DNA of 64,000 bases from Stappia sp. TSB10P1A. GTDB taxonomy: Bacteria > Pseudomonadota > Alphaproteobacteria > Rhizobiales > Stappiaceae. The DNA lies in the NCBI RefSeq assembly GCF_900185725.1, contig NZ_FYAU01000020.1, positions 62,001 through 126,000 on the forward strand, read 5' to 3'. The position numbers and the translations under genes were made by a program. Below are positions 56,572 through 64,000 of the stretch, in pieces (position 1 is the stretch's first letter; every line of letters begins with the position of its first letter). The notes below the pieces were generated by a model. It saw only the letters and a list, made by a program, of their open reading frames with translations. It did not search any database and was not told the origin of the DNA.

Positions 56572-57834
56572 ATGCTGACAGGCCAGGACGCGGCCGGCGG
56601 AGCCTCGAACGGGGCTCCCGACATTGCCGCACGCGACCGCGACGACCCGCTTGCCGGCAAGCGCGCGCTCTTCTCGATCCCTGACGGCGTGATCTATCTC
56701 GACGGCAATTCGCTCGGCGTGCTGCCGAGCGCCGTGCCCGCCCGCCTCGCCGAGGCGGTTGCGAAGGAGTGGGGCGAGAGCCTCATCCGCGCCTGGAACG
56801 AGCATGGCTGGATCGACCTGCCGCAGCGTGTCGGCGACCGTATCGCCCGCATCATCGGCGCTGCGCCCGGACAGGTGACCGCCTGCGACAGCACGTCGGT
56901 CAATGTCTTCAAGGTTCTGGCGGCCGCGCTGGCGCTGCGCCCCGAGCGCAAGGTGATCCTCTCCGACAGCGGCAACTTCCCGACCGACCTCTACATGGCG
57001 CAGGGCCTGCGCGACCTGCTCGGCCGGGGCCACGAGTTGAAGATTGTCGCGCCGGAGGAGGTCGAGGCGGCGATCAGCGAGGATGTCGCCGTCGTCATGC
57101 TGACCGAGGTCGACTACCGCACCGGCCGCCTGCACGACATGGCGGCGATCACCGCGATCGCCCATGCCGCCGGCGCGCTGACCATCTGGGACCTTGCCCA
57201 CTCGGCCGGCGCCCTGCCGGTGGAGCTGGATGCGGCCGGCGCGGATTTTGCCGTCGGCTGCGGCTACAAATACCTGAACGGCGGGCCCGGCGCTCCGGCC
57301 TTTCTCTATGTCGCGCAGCGCCATCTCGATCATGTCGCGCCGCCGCTGACCGGCTGGATGGGCCATGCCGCGCCCTTCGCCTTCGATCTCGACTACCGCG
57401 CCGATACCGGCATCGGCCGCATGCGCGTCGGCACGCCGCCGATCCTGTCGCTGACGGCGCTGGAGGCGGCGCTCACCGCTTTTGACGGCGTCGACATGGC
57501 GGCGCTGCGCGCCAAGTCCATCTCGCTGTCCGAGCTGTTCCGTTCCGAGGTCGAGCGCCGCTGTCCGGAGTTGGAGCTCGCCAGCCCCCGCGATCCGCGC
57601 GCGCGCGGCAGCCAGGTCTCGTTCCGCTTCGAGCAGGGCTATGCCTTGATGCAGGCGCTGATCGCCCGCGGCGTCATCGGCGACTTCCGCGCGCCGGACA
57701 TTGTCCGCTTCGGCTTCACCCCGCTCTACCTCTCCCATGCCGATGTGATGGCCGCTTGCGACATCCTCCAGGAGATCATGGAGACGCGCGCCTGGGACCG
57801 GCCGGAGTTCCACAAGCGGGCGAAGGTCACATGA
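56572..57834 (+). CDS. kynU: Kynureninase
   Basis: PLP enzyme that splits kynurenine into anthranilate and alanine. It is 420 residues from the ATG at 56572 (AGGAGA upstream). The PLP lysine is in [32 protein letters not shown] and [10 protein letters not shown] are family segments. Its stop overlaps the first possible start of the next gene. First gene of kynU-kynA-kynB. Confidence 0.95.
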   Translation: MLTGQDAAGGASNGAPDIAARDRDDPLAGKRALFSIPDGVIYLDGNSLGVLPSAVPARLAEAVAKEWGESLIRAWNEHGWIDLPQRVGDRIARIIGAAPGQVTACDSTSVNVFKVLAAALALRPERKVILSDSGNFPTDLYMAQGLRDLLGRGHELKIVAPEEVEAAISEDVAVVMLTEVDYRTGRLHDMAAITAIAHAAGALTIWDLAHSAGALPVELDAAGADFAVGCGYKYLNGGPGAPAFLYVAQRHLDHVAPPLTGWMGHAAPFAFDLDYRADTGIGRMRVGTPPILSLTALEAALTAFDGVDMAALRAKSISLSELFRSEVERRCPELELASPRDPRARGSQVSFRFEQGYALMQALIARGVIGDFRAPDIVRFGFTPLYLSHADVMAACDILQEIMETRAWDRPEFHKRAKVT

Positions 57835-57851
57835 GCGGCGAGGGAGGAGAG

Positions 57852-58709
57852 ATGGACACGCGCAGCCCCTATGCCAGCGGCCCCTTCGATCCGGCCGAGG
57901 ACGGCGCCGAGATGGAATTCGACGGTCGCATGTCCTATGGCGACTATCTGTGCCTTGGCCGCATCCTGACGGCGCAGAACCCGCTGTCCGAGGCCCATGA
58001 CGAGATGCTGTTCATCATCCAGCATCAGACGTCGGAACTGTGGATGAAGCTCGCCATCCACGAACTGGCCGCCGCCAAGGCGCGCATCGCCGCCGACGAC
58101 CTGCCGCCGGCCTTCAAGATGCTGACCCGCGTCTCGCGGATCTTCGAACAGCTCACCGGCGCCTGGCAGGTGCTGCGCACCATGACGCCCTCGGAATACA
58201 CCCTGTTTCGCGGCGATCTCGGCCAGTCCTCCGGCTTCCAGTCGCATCAGTACCGGGCGATCGAGTTTCTCGCCGGCAACAAGAACGCGGCGATGATGCG
58301 CCCGCATGCGCATGTGCCGCGCATTCATCACTGGCTCGACCACATCCGCCGCGACACCAGCATCTATGACGAGGCGATCCGCCTGCTCGCCCGCTCCGGC
58401 CTGCCGGTCGACGAGGCGCATCTGGCCCGCGACGTCTCGCAGCCCTATGAGCGCAACGACAGCGTCGCCCGCGCCTGGCTGGAGGTCTATCGCGACCCGC
58501 ACCGCTACTGGTCGCTCTATGACCTCGCCGAGAAGCTGGTCGATTTCGAGGACTATTTCCGCCGCTGGCGCTTCAACCACGTCACCACGGTGGAGCGCAT
58601 CATCGGCTTCAAGCGCGGCACCGGCGGCACCTCCGGCGTCATGTATCTGCGCCGGATGCTGGAAGTGGTGCTGTTTCCCGAATTGTGGGAGATCCGCGCC
58701 GACATGTGA
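57852..58709 (+). CDS. kynA: Tryptophan 2,3-dioxygenase
   Basis: Haem dioxygenase that opens tryptophan to N-formylkynurenine. I chose the ATG at 57852 for the site GGGAGGAG just upstream (285 residues); the ATG at 57831, overlapping kynU, would give 292. Conserved parts are [47 protein letters not shown] and [15 protein letters not shown]. Confidence 0.94.
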   Translation: MDTRSPYASGPFDPAEDGAEMEFDGRMSYGDYLCLGRILTAQNPLSEAHDEMLFIIQHQTSELWMKLAIHELAAAKARIAADDLPPAFKMLTRVSRIFEQLTGAWQVLRTMTPSEYTLFRGDLGQSSGFQSHQYRAIEFLAGNKNAAMMRPHAHVPRIHHWLDHIRRDTSIYDEAIRLLARSGLPVDEAHLARDVSQPYERNDSVARAWLEVYRDPHRYWSLYDLAEKLVDFEDYFRRWRFNHVTTVERIIGFKRGTGGTSGVMYLRRMLEVVLFPELWEIRADM

Positions 58710-58749
58710 GCGCGGCGCGCACTATGCCTTCGGGAACGGGGCCGGCCTT

Positions 58750-58793
58750 GGGAGGGGCTTGATGGAAACGGGCGTCATGGGAGGGGCTTCATG
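58750..58793 (+). repeat. Duplicated ribosome-binding-site/start unit before kynB
   Basis: GGGAGGGGCTT-N-ATG occurs twice, 29 bp apart (58750-58764 and 58779-58793). The second ATG starts kynB. The first opens a 14-codon frame that overlaps the kynB start and ends at 58806, out of frame with kynB. Confidence 0.7.
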
Positions 58794-59420
58794 CCGACGG
58801 GACTGATCGACATCACGCCGCCGCTGCGTCCGGGCGCTGCGGTGTTTCCGGGCGATGCGCCCTACCGGGTGGAGAGAACCTTCGCCATCGGCCCCGGCTG
58901 CCCGGTCAACGTCACCGCCGTCTCGCTCTCCACCCATTGCGGCGCCCATGCCGACGCGCCGCTCCATTACGATGCGGCCGGCGCCGCGATCGATGCCCTG
59001 CCGCTGGCGGGCTTCATCGGCCCGGCCCGGCTGATCGATGCGCGCGGGGAGGGCCCGCTCTGCCTGCCTCACGAAATCGAGCGATATCTCGACGGCGCGC
59101 CGCCGCGCGTGTTGCTGCGCCTTGCCGAAACGCTCGATCCGCAGGTCTGGCCCGAAGGCTTTCGCGCGCTTGACCCCGAGACGGTGGACCTGCTCGCCGC
59201 GCATGGCGTGCGTCTCGTCGGTGTCGACGTCCCGTCCGTCGATCCCGAAACCTCGAAGGATCTGCCCGCCCATATGGCATTCCGGCGCCACGACATGCGG
59301 ATTCTGGAAAATCTCGCCCTCGCGCATGTCGAAACCGGGGATTATGAGTTGATCGCCCCGCCATTGAAGCTAGAAGGGCTCGACGCGGCGCCGGTGCGCG
59401 CCCTGTTGCGGCGCCTTTAG
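58791..59420 (+). CDS. kynB: Kynurenine formamidase KynB
   Basis: Metal-dependent cyclase-fold hydrolase that removes formate from N-formylkynurenine. It is 209 residues long, with the metal motif in STHCGAHADAPLHY (usual form HxGTHxDxPxH) and a C-terminal LKLEGLDAAPVRALL. It completes the path tryptophan to anthranilate with kynA and kynU. The ribosome site is duplicated (see the repeat just upstream). Confidence 0.93.
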   Translation: MPTGLIDITPPLRPGAAVFPGDAPYRVERTFAIGPGCPVNVTAVSLSTHCGAHADAPLHYDAAGAAIDALPLAGFIGPARLIDARGEGPLCLPHEIERYLDGAPPRVLLRLAETLDPQVWPEGFRALDPETVDLLAAHGVRLVGVDVPSVDPETSKDLPAHMAFRRHDMRILENLALAHVETGDYELIAPPLKLEGLDAAPVRALLRRL

Positions 59421-59499
59421 GGCGCGCGACAATGCCAGCGGCAGGAAGAGCGGCCGGAAAGGCCGCCGCATCGGACCGAACGGTCCCGGCGAGGGTAGG

Positions 59500-60288
59500 A
59501 TGAGCGGACAGGACACGATGCTGGAGGTCAAGGACCTCGTGATGAGCTATGGCGGCTTCCGCGCCGTCGACGGCTGCAGCTTCTCCGTGCGCGAGGGCAC
59601 GATCACCGGACTGATCGGACCCAACGGTGCCGGCAAGACGACGACGTTCAACATGGTGGCCGGCGCCATTCCGCCGACCTCCGGGCGCATCCGCTATCTC
59701 GGGCGCGACGTCACCGGCCTTTCCACGGACAAGCGCTTCCATCTCGGCCTGGTGCGCACCTTCCAGATCCCGCACGAATTCCACCGGCTGACGGCGCTGG
59801 AGAACCTGATGATGGTGCCGCCGCGCCAGTCGGGCGAGGGGCTGCTCGCCAACTGGCTGTCGCCGGGCCGGGTGCGCGCCGACGAGGAGCGGGTGCAGGC
59901 CCGCGCGCTCGAGACGTTGGCCTTCCTGGAACTGTCGCATGTGGCGGACGAGCGCGCCGGCAACCTGTCCGGCGGCCAGAAGAAGCTGCTGGAGCTCGGC
60001 CGTACCATGATGACGGACGCCAAGCTCGTGCTGCTCGACGAGCCGGCCGCCGGCGTCAACCGCACCCTGCTGCGCAAGCTGGAGGAGAAGATCGCCATTC
60101 TCAACCGCGAGCGCGGCTACACCTTCGTCCTCATCGAGCACGATATGGAGATGATCGAGAAGCTTTGCGATCCGGTGATCTGCATGGCCGAGGGGCGGGT
60201 GCTGATCGAGGGCGACTTCGCCACCGTGCGCTCCGACCCGCGGGTGCTGGAAGCCTATCTTGGCGAGAGCGTGGGAGATGCCGCATGA
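59500..60288 (+). CDS. livG: Liv-type ABC transporter ATPase (LivG-like)
   Basis: ATPase of 262 residues, with Walker A GPNGAGKTT, signature LSGGQKKLLELGR, Walker B LVLLDEPAAGVN and the C-terminal LivG-type tail. First of five transporter genes; a 79-bp gap separates it from kynB. It overlaps livF by 4 nt. The substrate may be a branched-chain or aromatic amino acid; closeness to the kyn genes makes tryptophan or kynurenine worth testing. Confidence 0.92.
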   Translation: MSGQDTMLEVKDLVMSYGGFRAVDGCSFSVREGTITGLIGPNGAGKTTTFNMVAGAIPPTSGRIRYLGRDVTGLSTDKRFHLGLVRTFQIPHEFHRLTALENLMMVPPRQSGEGLLANWLSPGRVRADEERVQARALETLAFLELSHVADERAGNLSGGQKKLLELGRTMMTDAKLVLLDEPAAGVNRTLLRKLEEKIAILNRERGYTFVLIEHDMEMIEKLCDPVICMAEGRVLIEGDFATVRSDPRVLEAYLGESVGDAA

Positions 60289-60992
60289 GCGACATTCTCG
60301 ACATGCGCGACGTCGTCGGCGGCTATGGCGAGGCCGACATCCTGCAGGGCGTGACCCTGCGCGCGGCCCCGTCCGAAATCGTCGTCATCGTCGGCCCGAA
60401 CGGCGCCGGCAAGTCGACGGCGATGAAGGCGATCTTCGGCCTGCTGCATGTGCGCGGCGGCACGATCCGGGTGGACGGGGCCGACGTCACCGGCCTTGAG
60501 CCCAACCGCATCGTCGAGGCCGGCGTGTGCTACGTGCCGCAGGTCAACAACGTCTTCCGCGAGATGACGGTGCACGAGAACCTGGAAATGGGCGCCTTCC
60601 TGCGCTCCGGCGACCTGTCGGCCGCCTATGACCGGGTCTATGCCCTGTTCCCCGACCTCAAGGAGCGGCGCAAGGCGCTCGCCGGCAACCTGTCCGGCGG
60701 CCAGCGCCAGATGGTCGCCATGGGCCGCGCCCTGATGCTGGAGCCCAAGCTGCTGCTGCTCGACGAGCCGACGGCCGGGCTTTCGCCGAAATACATGGAG
60801 CAGATCTTCCAGATCTGCCGCGACGTGCGCGACACCGGCGTGACCATCCTCCTGGTCGAGCAGCACGCCAAGCAGGCGCTCGCCTTCGCCGATCGCGGCT
60901 ATGTGCTCGCCTCCGGCGCCAACCGGCACGAGGGCACGGGTGCCGAGCTCCTCGCCGACGAGGATGTCGCAGCCATGTTCCTGGGAGGCTGA
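60285..60992 (+). CDS. livF: Liv-type ABC transporter ATPase (LivF-like)
   Basis: Second ATPase, 235 residues, starting at the ATG overlapping livG. It has Walker A GPNGAGKST, signature LSGGQRQMVAMGRALM and Walker B LLLLDEPTAGLSP, all intact. It pairs with LivG on the two permeases encoded next. Confidence 0.93.
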   Translation: MSDILDMRDVVGGYGEADILQGVTLRAAPSEIVVIVGPNGAGKSTAMKAIFGLLHVRGGTIRVDGADVTGLEPNRIVEAGVCYVPQVNNVFREMTVHENLEMGAFLRSGDLSAAYDRVYALFPDLKERRKALAGNLSGGQRQMVAMGRALMLEPKLLLLDEPTAGLSPKYMEQIFQICRDVRDTGVTILLVEQHAKQALAFADRGYVLASGANRHEGTGAELLADEDVAAMFLGG

Positions 60993-60997
60993 TCGCC

Positions 60998-61870
60998 ATG
61001 GGTGCGATGGAAATCGTCAACTTCTACCTGGTGCCGGGCATCGTCGTCGGGTCGATCTATGCGCTCGGCGCGGTCGGCATCACCCTGGTCTTCGCGATCC
61101 TGCGCTATGCCCATCTCGCCCATGGCGACCTTGCCACGCTCGGCGCCTTCCTGGCGCTGGCCGTGGTCACGCTGGGCGGCGTCTCTCCCTATGTCGCGCT
61201 GCCGGTGGCGATGGCGGTGACCGCGGCGGTCGCCGTCGGCATCGACAGGACCTTCTACGCCTATCTGCGCGAGCGGCCGAAGATCGTCACGGTGATGGCC
61301 TCGCTCGGCGTCGCCTTGATGGTGCGTGCCGTCGTGCAGATCGTATGGGGGGTCGATTCCCAGACCTATACCCGCGGCATCGTGCGGCCCGAGAACTGGT
61401 TCGGCATTCGCATCCGCGACCGCGAGCTGATCACCGTTCTGGCCATGGTCGGGCTTGTCGTCGCGCTGCAGCTCTTCCTGAAATACAGCAAGTGGGGCAA
61501 GGCGATGCGGGCGATGTCCGACAATCCGGACCTTGCGCTCCTGTCGGGCGTCGACAACCGCAAGGTCGTGCTGCTCACCTGGACGATCGTCGGCGCCCTG
61601 TGCGCGGCGGCCGGCGTCTTCCTCGGCCTCAACTACGAGCTCAAGGCGATGATGGGCTGGTCGATGCTGCTGCCGATGTTCGCCGCCGCCATTCTCGGCG
61701 GTGTCGGCCGCGTCGAGGGCGCGGTGCTCGGCGGGCTGATCGTCGGCATCGCCGAGGAGATGTCGGCGCTTGTCCTGCCGACCGAATACAAGGCGGCGAC
61801 TGCCTTCGCCATCCTGCTGTTGATGCTCCTTGTGCGGCCGACCGGCCTGCTCAAGGGCAAGGTCTTGTAA
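60998..61870 (+). CDS. livH: Liv-type ABC transporter permease (LivH-like)
   Basis: Integral membrane permease of 290 residues with about eight hydrophobic helices. LRYAHLAHGDLATLGAF and the C-terminal AAILGGVGRVEGAVLGGLIVG are family-typical. It lies 5 nt after livF and 14 nt before livM. Confidence 0.93.
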   Translation: MGAMEIVNFYLVPGIVVGSIYALGAVGITLVFAILRYAHLAHGDLATLGAFLALAVVTLGGVSPYVALPVAMAVTAAVAVGIDRTFYAYLRERPKIVTVMASLGVALMVRAVVQIVWGVDSQTYTRGIVRPENWFGIRIRDRELITVLAMVGLVVALQLFLKYSKWGKAMRAMSDNPDLALLSGVDNRKVVLLTWTIVGALCAAAGVFLGLNYELKAMMGWSMLLPMFAAAILGGVGRVEGAVLGGLIVGIAEEMSALVLPTEYKAATAFAILLLMLLVRPTGLLKGKVL

Positions 61871-61884
61871 GGAGGTCGCGCGCG

Positions 61885-62868
61885 ATGGAATGGCTCGGCT
61901 TCGTCAACTACGCCGTCTTCATGGCGATCTTCATCGGCATCTATGCGCTGCTGGCGCTGGGGCTGAACATCCAGTGGGGCTATACCGGCCTCTTTAACGC
62001 GGGCATCGCCGGCTTCTTCGCCGTCGGCGCCTACACGTCCGCGATCCTGACCACGCCCTTCGTGCCGGGGCGCGTCGGCGGCTTCGACCTGCCGGTGCCG
62101 GTCGGTTGGCTGGGCGCGATGGTGGCGGCCGGGCTGATCGCCTGGCCGATCGGCAAGATCTGTCTGCGCCTGCGCTCCGACTATCTCGCCATCGCCACCA
62201 TCGGCGTCGCCGAGATCATCCGCCTCGTCGTCAAGTCGGAAGGCTGGCTGACCAATGCGGCGCGCGGCATCACCAACATCCCGCGCCCCTTCGGCGACCT
62301 TGCCTATACAATGTCGCAGCTTGCCTATCTCGCCATCGTCGCCGGCGTGCTGCTCGCCGCCTATCTCCTGGTCGAGCGGCAGTTCGCCTCGCCCTGGGGA
62401 CGGATGATGCGGGCGATCCGCGACAACGAGGATGCGGCGCGGGCCATGGGCAAGGACGTGCCCTATCGGCGGCTCGAGGCCTTCATCTTCGGCTCGGCAC
62501 TGATGGGGCTCGGCGGCGCGCTCTTCGTCCATTTCAACCGCACGATCACGCCGGAGGCGATCGACCCGATGGTCGCGACCTTCCTGGTCTGGATCATGCT
62601 GATCCTCGGCGGCTCGGGCAACAATCGCGGCGCCATTCTCGGCGTTGCCGTGGTCTGGATCATCTGGTCCGTGTCGGAGATCGTCACCGACCGGCTGCCG
62701 CATGAATACGCGGTCAAGGCGAAGTACCTGCGCGTCTTCCTGATCGGCCTGATGCTGCAACTGGTGCTGCGTTTCCGCCCCGAGGGGCTGCTGCCCGAGC
62801 CGCGGGGCAAGGGGCGCCGGCCGGAGGCCGCGGCGCAAGGTGCACGCCCGCCGGCGGCATCCGATTGA
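61885..62868 (+). CDS. livM: Liv-type ABC transporter permease (LivM-like)
   Basis: Second permease, 327 residues. The ATG at 61885 follows GGAGG. Segments NIQWGYTGLFNAGIAGFFAVGAY and the loop AIRDNEDAARAMGKDV are LivM features. The C-terminus is Pro/Arg-rich and cytoplasmic. It probably pairs with LivH to form the pore. Confidence 0.93.
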   Translation: MEWLGFVNYAVFMAIFIGIYALLALGLNIQWGYTGLFNAGIAGFFAVGAYTSAILTTPFVPGRVGGFDLPVPVGWLGAMVAAGLIAWPIGKICLRLRSDYLAIATIGVAEIIRLVVKSEGWLTNAARGITNIPRPFGDLAYTMSQLAYLAIVAGVLLAAYLLVERQFASPWGRMMRAIRDNEDAARAMGKDVPYRRLEAFIFGSALMGLGGALFVHFNRTITPEAIDPMVATFLVWIMLILGGSGNNRGAILGVAVVWIIWSVSEIVTDRLPHEYAVKAKYLRVFLIGLMLQLVLRFRPEGLLPEPRGKGRRPEAAAQGARPPAASD

Positions 62869-62911
62869 GGCTTGTGAGGGCGGCGCGTTTCGGTTGAAAC
62901 TGCCGCCACCG

Positions 62912-62933
62912 GGCAGCCGGGCGACCGGCTGCC
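62912..62933 (+). terminator. Stem-loop between livM and the binding-protein gene
   Basis: GGCAGCCGG-GCGA-CCGGCTGCC forms a perfect 9-bp GC stem 44 nt after livM. No T-run follows. It could be an attenuator or an mRNA-stabilising hairpin that adjusts binding-protein levels. Confidence 0.45.
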
Positions 62934-63053
62934 GCAAGCGCGGAAAGCGGCATCCACGGCACGGCCTGCGGGCCCCGGGAGCCGCCTCCGCGAGACAGCG
63001 AACGGCCGGCGAGACTTCGCACCGGCCGGATAACCACAAGGTGGAGGTTCATC

Positions 63054-64000
63054 ATGAAGACGTTGCGTATCGCGGCCCTCGCCGCCCTTCTGGGAGCGAC
63101 GGCGCTTGCGGCGCCCGCCCATGCGGACGTGAAGATCGGCCTGCTCGGCGGCATTTCCGGTCCGATCGCCGCCATGGCCCCGGCGATGATCGACAGCGCC
63201 AATCTCGCCATCAGCCAGGTCAACGAGGCCGGCGGCATCCTCGACGGCCGCAAGCTGATCGGCGTCGTCGGCGACAGCGCCTGCAACCCGCAGAACGCCA
63301 CCGACGCGGCGACCAAGGCGGTCAACCTGGAAGGCGTCATCGCCATCGTCGGCCCGCATTGCTCCGGCGCCGTGCTCGCCGCCGCCAATTCGGTGACCAT
63401 CCCCGCCGGCGTCACCATCGTCACCCCGTCGGGCACCTCGCCGGAGATCACCACGCTGCAGGACAACGACACCGTCTTCCGCACCGTGCCCTCCGACGAC
63501 TATCAGGGCCGGGCGCTCGCCCGCACCCTGCTGGAGCGCGGCACCACGAAGGTGGCGGTCGCCTATCTCAACAATGACTACGGCAAGGGCCTTGCCGAGG
63601 CGTTCCGCGCCGAGTTCGAGGAAAAGGGCGGCGAGATCGCCGGCTTTGCCGCGCATGAGGGCGAGCGGGCGTCCTACCGCTCCAACCTGGCCGACCTCGC
63701 CGCCGGCGGCGCCGACACGCTCGTCATTCTCGACTATGGTGACGGCTCGGGCCTGACCATGCTGCGCCAGGCGCTGGAAAACGGCTTCTTTGAGAACTTC
63801 GTCGGCGGTGACGGCATGAAGTCCGACGCGCCGATCCGCGAGCTCGGGGCCGACAACCTGACGACCTTCATCGCCTCCGCGCCGGTCGGCCAGCAGTCGG
63901 ACGCGCTGGAAGTCTTCAACAAGGCCTTCTCCGACATCGGCGGCGATCCGAATGCGATCTTCGTCACCACGTCCTATGACGCGACCTTCATGCTGGCGCT
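63054..64000 (+). CDS. Liv-type periplasmic substrate-binding protein (3' end cut by window)
   Basis: Binding protein of the importer; 315 codons are present. A signal peptide (1-24, cleavage after AHA) precedes DVKIGLLGGISGPIAAMAPAMIDSANLAISQVNEAGGI, the usual start of Peripla_BP_6 proteins. GDSACNPQNATDAATK replaces the common branched-chain segment in detail, so the ligand is not settled. The ribosome site is GTGGAGG. The C-terminal part lies beyond 64000. Confidence 0.92.
   Translation, partial: MKTLRIAALAALLGATALAAPAHADVKIGLLGGISGPIAAMAPAMIDSANLAISQVNEAGGILDGRKLIGVVGDSACNPQNATDAATKAVNLEGVIAIVGPHCSGAVLAAANSVTIPAGVTIVTPSGTSPEITTLQDNDTVFRTVPSDDYQGRALARTLLERGTTKVAVAYLNNDYGKGLAEAFRAEFEEKGGEIAGFAAHEGERASYRSNLADLAAGGADTLVILDYGDGSGLTMLRQALENGFFENFVGGDGMKSDAPIRELGADNLTTFIASAPVGQQSDALEVFNKAFSDIGGDPNAIFVTTSYDATFMLA

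Overview
This is a high-GC, densely packed chromosomal window from an alphaproteobacterium. The hydrogenase gene order (hupTUV-hypF-hupSL-...-hypAB-hupR-hypCDE) is the one known from Rhodobacter capsulatus and its relatives. The Calvin-cycle operon, single-chain phosphoribulokinase, TPP-riboswitch thi operon and Liv-type transporter fit a metabolically versatile Rhodobacterales or Hyphomicrobiales bacterium. I cannot name the species from sequence alone.

Layout. (1) 1-7054: a leftward Calvin-Benson-Bassham operon (fbp-cbbP-tkt-pgk-fba, the last cut by the window edge) with divergent cbbR. No RuBisCO or gap gene is visible here. (2) 7123-27059: a complete [NiFe]-hydrogenase island, all rightward. 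It holds the H2-sensing kinase HupT and regulatory hydrogenase HupUV, the uptake hydrogenase HupSL with its cytochrome b HupC, the permease-like HupE, maturation factors HupD/F/G/H/J/K and HypA-F, and the response regulator HupR. HupS carries the six-cysteine proximal-cluster signature of O2-tolerant hydrogenases. HupR has lost the sigma-54 contact motif. With the Calvin genes this is a chemolithoautotrophy block. (3) 27054-27111: a palindromic interspersed element, then a LysE-type exporter.

(4) 28142-44377: a rightward cluster that I read as an uncharacterised biosynthetic gene cluster, and the most unusual part of the window. It encodes a membrane fatty-acid desaturase, a stand-alone acyl carrier protein, a cyclopropane-synthase-type methyltransferase, a cytochrome P450, a type II thioesterase, a fatty acyl-AMP ligase, a hotdog thioesterase, a SyrP/TauD-type dioxygenase, a class II aldolase-like protein and a probable LnmK-like (Pnap_2097-type) protein. 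A single NRPS protein of order A-T-C and a type I secretion ABC exporter plus membrane-fusion protein follow. The likely logic is: a fatty acid is adenylated and loaded on the ACP, desaturated or otherwise modified on the carrier, then joined to an amino acid; the exporter may secrete it. The product is unknown.

(5) 44389-45062: a VapBC-type toxin-antitoxin pair. (6) 45208-52726: a TPP riboswitch followed by thiD-thiO-thiS-thiG-thiE and a pyrimidine salvage/uptake set (thiY-like binding protein, TenA, ATPase, permease), with convergent thiamine pyrophosphokinase. (7) 52819-59420: a SAF-domain oxidoreductase, L-serine dehydratase, a GntR regulator divergent from kynureninase, tryptophan 2,3-dioxygenase and kynurenine formamidase (tryptophan to anthranilate). 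(8) 59500-64000: a Liv-type ABC importer (two ATPases, two permeases, binding protein cut by the right edge), placed next to the kynurenine genes.
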